From Halichondria panicea (Eukaryota > Porifera > Demospongiae > Suberitida > Halichondriidae), in the NCBI RefSeq assembly GCF_963675165.1, contig NC_087393.1, forward strand, positions 4,407,502 to 4,471,501: DNA of 64,000 bases. The letters are read 5' to 3'. The notes beneath the pieces are model-generated. The model searched no databases. It had not been told where the DNA came from and was given only the letters and a program-made list of their open reading frames with translations. The position numbers were made by a program, and so were the translations under genes. Shown one piece after another: positions 30,939-42,600 of the stretch. Numbering within the stretch: the first letter of the stretch is position 1; every line of letters begins with the position of its first letter.

Positions 30939-33900
30939 TTAAAATGGACTAAGTGTTTTTGTGGGTGATAGTTTGTGTGCAGAGTAGCGCTGGTTCAACT
31001 CATCTTGCAAGACCCCGGCTCTCTGTTGCAGAATACTGATCTGGGTTCTCAAGCTCTTGATGGTGTCTTCATATTCCTACAGGGGTAGAAATGAAATTAC
31101 AATAGTGCATCAATTGTAACCGCCGCAAGTAATACATGTAAAGCTCTCTAGCCACAAAATTGTCATTCTGAGAGCATACATACATGTACTAAGGGAATTA
31201 ATCAAGGATGTGAGCTTTCCCATACCACACACTATAGGAATCACTTGGCAGAGGATGCCACTACCTCCCTAACCTTGACCACACGGAGTCATGCATGGGG
31301 CCTCTAATGGCAAACAGTGTGTGACATTCTCTGGCACCTCTCACGCACAACACACCTGTTTCACAGCCAATGGTAACATGCCCCTCAGCTTCTCCTCATA
31401 GGAACGCTTCAACTGAGACAGCTGCAGTGTACAAAACGGGTCGTGAAATTCGATACATATTATGTAAGTGTAAAACACGAATAGAAGAAAAGCACTCTAG
31501 CATAGCAGAGATTATTCGAGCATGTACATGTACATGTAAGTAGAGTAGGAATGTATCCATCAATTATCAACTGAAAAGCATGCAGATTACAGGCTACACT
31601 TGACTTCTCTAGGTAAAGGAGGTGACAAACATTTGAGTTGTGCTCAGCCAGCTGGTGTTTGCTCCTCTCCTGGTGCTGTGACACAGTGAGGTGGGCTGCC
31701 TCAGCCTCCTCCGTCAAACTCTGGGAGGGTAGCCAACATAGAGTGCAGTTAAATTAACCGTTATTTTATTATAGTTAAGTTTCTACAAGCAACAAAAGGC
31801 AAAAGGAGGAGCTTTGCAACTGCTTGGACATACTACAGAGGAGTCTCAACAAACATGGCTGACGGCTGACAGACAACAGTCAGAAACACATCTAGTGAAC
31901 ATGGGGACCTACTATTATACACATGCAGCAATGACATTCATACATGCAATAATTATTGTGACTGTCACAGTTGGTGACAATGATATCAATGATCATACAG
32001 ACCACATGCACTGGTTGGTTCCAACTACTAGTGTCTACCACTCCCTGGCTAAACAGGGACTCACCTGTCGAATGGAGTCATGGTGTTGTTTCATGCCGTC
32101 CATTTCCTCACCGTTACGGTGCATCAACTCTCTCATGTGATCCTCATGTGAGCTCTGCTGTCTGCAGGGGAAAACAGAATCAAATGCATTTCTCTCCACA
32201 CATGAATAATGTTTGAGAAAATTGCTAAAAAAACAAAATACGTGTGTATATTTACATATTTGAGAGAAAGGAGAAAGAAAAAAAAACGCTCGAAAGGTGG
32301 AATTGAACCACTGTGACGTCAATCACCTACAGGTCTGAAGCCTGCACCCCACACCAGTGAGGGTCATTCAAGCAATGGAATAATACCCAACATTTGCTAT
32401 TTAAACTACACATGAGCTATACATTAACAAAAAAGATGCACCATCTCAGGTATGAGACAACTTTATTTGCAGTGCATACAATCAGGAGTACATCTCATGA
32501 TACCTGATAATATAATTCCATTTTAGGAAATTTGACTCACTTTTTCATGTTTTCCTCTAGAAACTGGACCTGCGCTTTCAGTGATGTCATAGTCTGAAGT
32601 AGTAAACACAACACAGCATTCAACACACAGACATTAAGTATACAGGCATACACTATAGTTTTATGACTACACCAGAGGAGGTATGACATCAACGAGCCCC
32701 ACACATTCCCCAGGTCAAAGTTCAATTGCGTGTTACCAGAACTCTTGGCGCCTACTGTTTTTTCGTGCACAGTTTGATCTAAGTTATATTAGCTTAATCA
32801 ACCATCGTTTCTGCTTCAGAATCTTCAGGAGGGATGCCTGGAGTTGCCATGAGTATCACTTTGTTTAATGTGGTATTGAACATTGACAGGATATATATAA
32901 TAAGGAATGTGGTGAATCAAACACTTCCTGCAACTCGCAGGTGTCGTACATGTACGTCTTCTGGACTACTACATGTACATTACACGACAGGGAGTGCAAT
33001 CATATGGTACTAATGCAAGTACAAGATCAACCTACTACAAATATTGTATAGCGCTAAATTTCGTGGGTTAGCAATCCTTATACGAAAATTGTAGAATTAT
33101 CTGCTATAACGTGCAAAGATTAGAGGCGTGGCTTCCGGTAAGCAGCCATTCCACAAAATTTAAGCGCCTCGAAAATTTCGCGCTATACGGTACATTACAG
33201 GACAGGCAGTGCAATCACCTATCTACACAAGTACAAGCACAAGATCACCTACTACAATGTATGTGTACGCCTGTATGTGTACGTGTACATTACAGGCAGT
33301 ACAACAAGTACAATACAAGCACCCCTTACACACCCACCTTAACTGTCTCTCAGTGAGTACTATACAAGCACCCCCTCCCCCCCACACACCTTGGTTGACT
33401 GGCTGTCTCTTAGTGAGTACTATACAAGCACCCCCCTCCCCCCACACACATTGGTTGACTGGCTGTCTCTTAGTGAGTACTATACAAGCACCCCCCTCCC
33501 CCCACACACATTGGTTGACTGGCTGTCTCTTAGTGAGTACTATACAAGCACCCCCCTCCCCCCACACACCTTGGTTGACTGGCTGTCTCTTAGTGAGTAC
33601 TATACAAGCACCCACCTCCCCCACACACACACCTTGGTTGACTGACTGTCTCTTAGTGAGTACTGGTGCTCTACCTGCCGATGCTGGTGGTCGTGCTACA
33701 AAGTAGATAAAGAACAGCTTGAGAACAGTGGTGCAAGGTACAATGTAGGCCCACAACAGACTACACTGGTGGAACAATGTACAAGATGGGTACTGTGGGA
33801 TAGCCTTACTTTTTCAGTCAGGGATTTTATCTCTCGTTTATGCTCCTCCCTGACTCTTGCAAGTTGTGTTTTGAGCTTGCCAATCTGGGGAAGCAAGAGT

Positions 33901-36544
33901 AAACATCGGACTACAGTGTACATGTATAGTGGCATGAATACATACACATTAATCAAAGGATATACACTTACTCAAGCAATTAACATACACTTAGTGTAAA
34001 GCCTTTAATGGTGCTTGACAATTAAACTTCAAGCACTGTATAATCATACCACAGGTCATACATGTACATGTACATGTAACCAACACAACGGTTCAATATG
34101 AAACCTAACAGATTAGGAAAAAAGTTGTGAAAACGGTTGGGGGTTCGAAAGCTAGCTTTATAGTGACAGCTAGTCTAGAGTGGCCAATTAAAAAAAGCAC
34201 CACTCTCACTCACAGCTGCCTCGTGTATCCTAACAGTTGCTGCCACCTCTTCTCTCTTTTGTCTCTCTAACTCCAGAATCTCCCCGCCGTGTCGTCTAGC
34301 CATTATCTCCACCTGTTCCCTCAGCCCTCGTACGTCACCCTCCAGGGAGGAGACCACCTGCAAAGGGGGAGGACAGTGAGAAATGAGTTTAGATTACACG
34401 TGTTTGTTGTTGTGGCCCCAAGTGTAACCATATCACCATATCAACTACACAGCCAGTTTCAATATACATATAGTGTATATGACAATGTGTACATACACAG
34501 TTAAGAATTCACACAAACATTCAGAGGAACCGAAGGCTTAGCATTGTACACAGTACATGCATGTACAATGCAAAGTTAAAAATCCACACAAAAAATTGGT
34601 GTTTTCAGAGGAAAGCTTAGCACTATACATGTATGATCACGAGTTCATACAGAACTACATGTAGTACGAGAGAAATACAACGGTTTCAGTACAACTCTTG
34701 ATCATACCTTTCTGTAGTGACCTTCTTTAGCTGCTGCCTGAGCCTCCAGTTGAGTCAACTCACTGCTCAGGCCAGCAACCATCTCTTCCTGCAAAGAGGG
34801 GCAATATTGTATACACTACATGTACCTAAAGGGGTCAATAAATTGTACCTAAAGGGGTCAATGTTGTGTAAACTACCCTTACAGGTACGCGTCCCTATTA
34901 TGGTAGAAAGTGTAGGTTGGACAACACATGTGCAGCACATGCATTGTCAAGTTAAGGACTTTGGTTACATGTATTATCACAAACACGCGCAATGTGCATT
35001 ACAGCTTAATTCGTACTGGGAACATAATACATGATTGTACATATAAGTATATATGGCATTGAGGGTAATTTTAAAAGGGCCTATGCGCATAAACAACGTT
35101 GTACTGACATTGTACTGACATAATAATGCTACATGTATATGGTTGTGTGTGCATACCTTATTCGTCACCAACTCCTCTCTCTGCCCTTCCATTGTCGCCT
35201 TGTGACTAGTCACCAACTCCTCCACTGTCTGTCTGTGTCTCAGTTCCATCTCTCCCCTCTCCCCCTCAGCCCTTGCTCTGTCTTCCTTCCTCTTCAATGA
35301 GAACTGCTCCCTCTCTGAGGCCCTCTCTACTCGACAGGTAGTGAGTTCTTTCTCGAGGGAGGAAAGCTCGCCTTTCATCTGGTCAAACATGCCACTGGTC
35401 TGCTGCTCAACCTAGTGAAGTGTGTGTGTGTGGGGGGGGGGGCGGAGGGTTGGGGAGATAAAAGTACTATACACAGTACAAGTGATGTACATGTAGACAT
35501 CATGAAGCATGAAACAGCACAGGTAGGGATAGGGCCGCACACAAAAAGAAAACAAATTGGATAAAGGCACATGTACCCCTCTCCCAGCATTACCATACAC
35601 ACTAGAGCACTGAAATGCTAACCCTCGGCTGTTGACATGAATAACATCTATAAAAACCAGAAGAGTAGAAGTAGTACATGTACACTGTACGTATACATGT
35701 ACATGCATGAGCATGGAAGCTGGCTAGGCATGAGCAATAAAAGTGAAAGTACACTAGAGGCATGCTGAGGACGGTGTTCTAGTGCATGAAGTATGTACTG
35801 TGGACTAGGATCACACGAAAGTCAGTCAGCAAAGAAACCTGGAGCCTTAGAAATATGGCTCCTGGTACGTTCCGGTAAAATAAAAAGAAGCAAACCACAA
35901 TCATAATTCTAGCTTTCTACCTTAATGACCCTTTTCCATTGTTCCTGGTACAGAATCCATTCAGCTGTACATACATACCTCGAATAAAGGCCATGTAGTT
36001 ATTAGCTAGCCATGCAGCCAACATGCAAGTTCAAGCTTCTTAGCTTTTGCTCGCCAACAAAGCTTCCATCAAAATCTGTCACTAATAACTTGTTGTGTGA
36101 AAGGTATGTACACGTAGCGCTATGGCATCCAGGTGAGTAGACTCAGAAATTACAAATCAAACGACTACTATAACCCGTGGCTGCCCACATGCCTCGGGTA
36201 TTGATGGAAACCTGTATACTAATTATGCCCTCCTCAATAGAATTCTGAACACACCATACACCTGGCCTCACCTCAGCCTTGAAATCATCGATTGCCTGCT
36301 CTGCCTGTTTTGATTGAGCTTCCATCTTAGCCCTCAGTGTCTCCAGTTGCTCATCACGACCTCTAAGCTCCTCCTCCAGGCAGGATAGTCTCTCTTTGGA
36401 CCGCATCTCTCTCTCACTGGCCTCTCTCTTGAGCTCTATCACTCTCTTATCATGTTCGAGATCTCTCTGTCTCACGGCTCGCTGGCACTCGGCTTCAAGC
36501 TCCTGTGTGTGTGTGTGTGTGTGTGTGTGTTGTGTGTGTGTGTG

Positions 36545-36605
<61 letters not shown>

Positions 36606-39600
36606 GGGGGGGGGGGTCAATGATTACCAAGAGCTTAATTGCAATGTACATACGTACATGTACACTTTCAAAGTAATGTAAATGCTTGAGATGTACGTAG
36701 CAAATAAACTTATAACTGTAATGACTTCTACCTGATGTCCTTCACATGCATGCATAGACTGTAGAATAGGGTACATAACTCACAGATAGTCCAAGAGCTT
36801 GCTCTTCTTTGGCCTTGCCCATCTCCCTCTCCATCTCACTGACCTGACCCTTCAACTCAGCAATGGACTCATACATCTACAGTAGGCACATGTACAATGA
36901 ATCAACAAAGGCTGAGTGTACCTGATATAATTATGCATACAAGTATAATGTATGTACATGAAGAAATAGTCAGTGACGCACTACAAAACACACATGTAGC
37001 GCACACAATTCACAGGATATAGACACAAATCTCAGTCAAAAGGTACCTCCATTCTTTCCTAAGGCTCCGACTATGTGTCAGTGTACTCCCTTCCCCTCAC
37101 CTTTGATTCCTGTATAGTGTACTCGTGTTGCATGGCCGCCACACTCTCCTCAGTGGATGTCCTCAGCTCCCTCAGCTGGCACTCTTTCTCCTCTCTCAGT
37201 GAGGCCATTTGTTGATCTCTCTCCTCACTCAGTGAGGCTATCTGTTGGTCTCTGTTCTCTCCCAGTGAGGCTATCTGCTGGTCTCTCTCCTCTCTCAGTG
37301 AGGCTATCTGTTGGTCTCTTTCCGACCTCACAGAGAGTAACTCAACCTCCACAGCCTCAACTCTGATAAATAACAGTTGGCAAACACATTGTAGTGGGAC
37401 CATTCCAACTACAGTACATGTAATGCATTAAATTCCCCTACACATAATCATTGCAGACCTAACCTTTTGTAATTACATGTACGTTTTTGAATAAATTATT
37501 CATGCTGAAGTCTATGGTACATGCATGTACGCATACTTACCTGTCCTGAGCTGTTTTCAACTCAGCTTGAAGTGAAGAGCACTTCTCATCTAACTTTTCC
37601 TGCAAACATGGAGCACACTTAAAAAAATATCTGTATGTACGTGTGCATGTATGTAAGGTAAGAAAAGGTACATTGTATATCAAAGAGCCATAACATTTTG
37701 AAATTGGACAATCCAAGTTATTGGCAGTCTGTTGGACATGTACCTTGTCATGATGCAGTTCAGAGTGAGCTTGTTTCAGATTATCTGACCCTCTGCTACG
37801 TTCCTTGAGCTTTGTCTTCAGTGCTGAGATCAGCTCAGCCTGAAATAGAAAGTGTGTACACGTACGTACCAGAGAAACTATAGTAATTATAAGCAGCAAA
37901 TACTACATGTGTACATGTGTGAAACCTGTGTCGTATAATAATTGTATCACACCCGATCAAAAAATGTTGCGAGGGAGTCAGAGAGAAGATTAGTGTGATC
38001 GTTCCAGACTAACCAGCCATGGTGAGAACACCACGTGCGTTCAGTTTGTCTAGTCACGTGACACGCGTCTCATCACTCTCCCTCCACATAAATACAATAC
38101 ACGAACAATAATTATAGCTAGCCACCTATGGAATCGAACTATGGAATCGAACTCACGGACATAATCAAGCCAGTTGCAGCCAATACCTACTACACACTGT
38201 ACCGTGTGGTACTACAGGTACCAAATCTGATGGTACACATGTACTTAATAGAGCAAATCCAAGGCAAGCACACTGTAAAAACTGCAGGCACTACTCATAC
38301 ACGTACTACATGTGATTGCTACATGTAGTTACTTAATTAACTCACATCAGCTCTTCTCTGTGTTGTATGGTCGTCTTTGATGGAGGCCATTCTATTGGTC
38401 ATCTCTGCCACTAATCTCTGGTGAGCCTTGCCGTAGTGTTGCTCCAGCTCTAGCTTGCTGGTCTCAAACTCTGACACAACTGCATGGAGCTGAAGGGAAG
38501 GTAGGAGGGTACAGTAGGTAGGGTAACACACTGACCAGGACAAAGGGGTATAACTATTGAATCTACAACTGTATGATCGTACACATACACGTGCATGTGG
38601 AGTGAGAGTGATACACAGACGTACATGTACACTACACATGCAAGCCAATACGGAGGAATTAATTACGGAGGCTCACAACTTAAGAATTGATACATTCGAT
38701 TAGAGGGGAGCAAGAGATAATAATTATAATAAACACAACCACCATACCAATGGTTACAGTGCAATCAATTTACACCAAGTATTAATTATAGGTTTGCGCA
38801 TGTGCAAGCGAAGTATACGATAGTGTGTTTGTGTGTGTCTGTCTAGGCTGCTCACTGATAAATGAAGTGCAAGTAAGAGCTTCTATTTTGCTTACTTCGA
38901 AGGCCATTGCAGTCTCCACAGACTCGTGTGTAGCGATTCCCATGCAGTATAAATGTTGCATGCAAACGTTCAAGTGCCTCTATCGAGGTGCTTTCTTTAC
39001 ATTAGTAGTACAAACTCACCTTTTCCTCAAATTGTGCTTCCAGCTTCTGCCTGTACTGACGAGAGTCTGCCAGCGACTGACTTCCCTCCTCCCTCAGAGC
39101 CTTGTTCTCTTTGAGAGACTGAGACAGCTTCAACTCCACCCGTCTCACCTGGGCAGCCATCTGGCTTCCCTTGAGACGACACTCAGTACGAAGGTTCTCT
39201 AGCTCATTGTTCTTACGGTCAAATATCTGCACATGCAGTTATGATGCACATTCAGTTATGTAACGGATGAGATAAATAATATCAGAGGGCCCCCATACAA
39301 AATACTTTCTACTCTGCAATAAAGGCAAGTAAAATTTGAGGTATGGCTGGGATTCGAACCTAAAACGTTTTGGGCGAACTTGTACATGCAAAATGTATTT
39401 GTGGTGACAAAATACTACAATGGTACAATAGTTAACCTGTTTCAACGATTCCTCGTGGCTTCTTTGTATTTTCAGTTTCTCTTCTTCAAATTGATTCTCT
39501 GCAGCCTTTACTTTCAGCTCAATCTGGAGTAAAACATGGATAAACTGACAGTAAATTTACTTTCTTCCCTTACCTCTCTGCTTTGAAGGATTTCTTTGGT

Positions 39601-42600
39601 GATATCATACTTTCTTGGGGAGACAGCAACTGGAAAAGAACCTGCAGGAATTACCATGTGCTACTGCAGTCTCGTGAGCCGTATTACAATCAGCCCGCGA
39701 GACTAGTGCTACTGAGACTTTACTCTAATAAAGCGAATAATTATGACAACATGTATTTTTCAGATCATTACGGTATCTTCACACAGCAGCCATTTTTGTT
39801 TGGCCGTTTGAAGCTTCTTTTTCAACACACAGGTGTCTAACAGCTTTATTTCAACTCTGAGTAGCTAGCTAGGAGATGGAGACCACACAGGACCCTGCAG
39901 CGCGTGTTTGGTTGCCTCCAGACCCAAAGACCCAGCCCAGAATCACGGATTTCTTCCATAGTAGCCCAGAGAAGGGGGGCACCTCAGAGCAGCTGCAAGA
40001 TGGGCTGCAAGATGAAGCTGGAACAACTACAAGCTCTGCGGGTAAGTAATATTTAGCTAGCTAGACTGAGCTAGCTACCAGCCAAAAACGTTGCATGCAA
40101 ATGACTGACATGACCTCTCAACATTGCAGATAAAACACAGCCAAACGCAACAAATCCTTCACCCAAAAAGAGCGTCAAAGAACCGAAAAAGACAAATACT
40201 TCAACACCTAAAAAAAGAGGTCGAGCAAAAAAGGCTACGAATATGGGGGATGGCGAAATCCCAATAGTGGAACAGGTTCCAGTTGGAGACATATTTTTGG
40301 GTGAGGAGATGATAGTCCAGACATCGCTCAACCCAGTAGAAAAGCCGTTTGTGGAAACTCCACCTAGCAAGAAACGTAGACGGTCATTCACTGTACAACA
40401 AAAACGAGAGGTGATCGAATATGCAAAAAAACACAGTCTCTACAAAGCATCAATCGAATACAAACTTAGCTGTGGTACGATTGGTCCATGGATGAAGAAA
40501 GATTTCTCTGAAATGGAAAGCATGAGTTTGCGAGCACATGGATCGGGGAGAAAGCTTTCGTACCCTCAACGATTTGAGCCTACAATAACCCAGTGGATTC
40601 TCGAGCAAAGAGATATTCGACCTAGCATCACCACTCAAGAAATAATCGATTACGCTTGTTCTCTCATCAAAGCAGAGTGTCCTAATTTCAGAGGCACCCG
40701 AGGCTGGTTTCAAAAATTCCTAGTTCGAAACAACATCTTGAATCCAGACAGTGAGCCACTTTCAAAGACACTTCCTCCTCCTTTAGAGGAAAAAATCACC
40801 AACTTTCTCGAGACTCTCAAGAAAACACGAGCTGAATACGATTATCCATCGGAGCTCATAGCGAACATGGATGAAGTGATTGTCAATATTGACATGGCTA
40901 GCAACAGAAAGACTGATAGAAGCAAGACAATGGTGTTCCCCACGTACACAGTTGGGGGAGAGACACAAAGCTACACACTCGGAGCTGAGAAACAGCACAT
41001 CACAGTGGTCCTGACTGCCTTAGCCAACGGGACACTCCTCCCACCAATGATCATCTTCAAGGGTGTCAAAACTCCCAAACACATTAGTATGCCGAGGTAT
41101 GTTAATACACGATACAATACACTATTAGCTAGCGTAATACACAAACTAGTAGTACATGTAAACACACAGCAAGACTTTATTGCGCATTATAATTATATGT
41201 ACTGTATGTGCTGTATTTCAAACTCACGTACACATGTATGTATATACAGAATACTTTAAAACTGTTAATTCTTTTTTTATACAGTGATTGGCTTGTGTGT
41301 GTCCAGGACAGTGGGTACCTTGACTCTAGTCTAATGGACCTTTGGACCAGGGAGATTTGGCTAAAGCACACCCAGTCTCAAAAAGCTCTCCTAGTGATGG
41401 ATTGCTGCCACCCACATGTGACAGAGGACTACACGACTACTCTATCTCAAAACAACACCACCGTGCACCAAGTCCCAGCCGGTTGTTCGACTAAGCTACA
41501 GCCTGTGTCTGTTACACTTGCCACTCCCTTTAAAGACCTATGCAAAACCTTGTGTGCAATCTACTATCAAGCAAAGCTAAGCTCTCTACAAAACCCAGGT
41601 GACAGGCTAAGATCTGCTTCTAAAGAGGATATCTGCCCTTGGCTAGTTTCTGCCTATACACATGTGACTAAGATGCAATCAGAAGTTGCCATGTCTTTCC
41701 TAACTACTGGCCTAACTCTAGCTATTGATGGCTCGGAAAATGGCTTGTATCGAATTGACAACAAGGTAGAGGCTAAACCTATTCAAGACCAACCTATTGA
41801 AGAGAAAGTCGAGCAAGAAGATGTTCAAGAAGATGTTCAAGAAGAAGCTGTAGTGACCGAGATAGTGACCGACCTAGCACAAGCACAAGGAGATCCAGTA
41901 GTGGCTCTTACAGAGCTCGATAATTCCCTAAGTTCACTCAAGACTCTCTATAGCTACATGCTACAAATGCAAAACAAGGCTCTCTCTGAAAGTGACATGC
42001 AGATACTAGAAGAACAGCTACAAACACAATAACCTGTTGTGTACATACATGTTCAGACACATGACCCTACGTATAATTATGTATTATAATTATAATTATA
42101 GCTTCATAATAATTATTATTATAACCCTAACATTCAGTTTTTTTCATGCCATACTTTGAGGTGCATTTTCGTGAGGTGCAACATCGAGGGCAGAGAAGAC
42201 ACGAAAATTAAAATTTGGGAAAAGATATTTCACATTGGTGGGTGTGGTTTCCTGGTATTGAACCGCGAATATTAGAACCCACGAAAATAATTTCTGCCGA
42301 GGGCTCACGCATGGAGCCAAACAGCGAAAATTTCCCACTATACAGAAACACATGCACATGTACATGTATGTATACGTACAGTACTTACTATTTAGCATCT
42401 TGATTTCTGACTTACTAGTGAAAGCTTTCTTGGGTGAATATGAACCTGAGCTTGAGACCATGAATGAGTGTTTCTTCTCCGACCCCTGTGCACAAAGAGT
42501 TATAATTATGTATATACTCTACAGGCCCACTAATGTGGTCCTGTAAACAGGCATTGGGTACTAGGCACACAGAGTACAGGCCCACTAGTGTGGTCCTATA

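Noticed and set aside
33209-33777. Open frames of up to 184 codons on both strands
   Set aside because: They span the 60-bp minisatellite, whose length is a multiple of three. The CEP112 exons flanking the array join in phase without it.
39338-39420. tRNA-like B box (GGTTCGAATCCC on the minus strand)
   Set aside because: No A box, acceptor pairing or anticodon arm can be drawn around it. At most it is a tRNA-derived SINE relic.
39574-39840. 85-codon plus-strand frame just upstream of the pogo-like gene
   Set aside because: It overlaps a CEP112 exon in antisense and has no splice link to the pogo-like start at 39,876.
42033-42345. MITE end considered as the terminal repeat of the pogo-like gene
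   Set aside because: It belongs to the GTATAGCG family, unlike pogo/Tigger ends, and no matching inverted end occurs upstream of 39,876.
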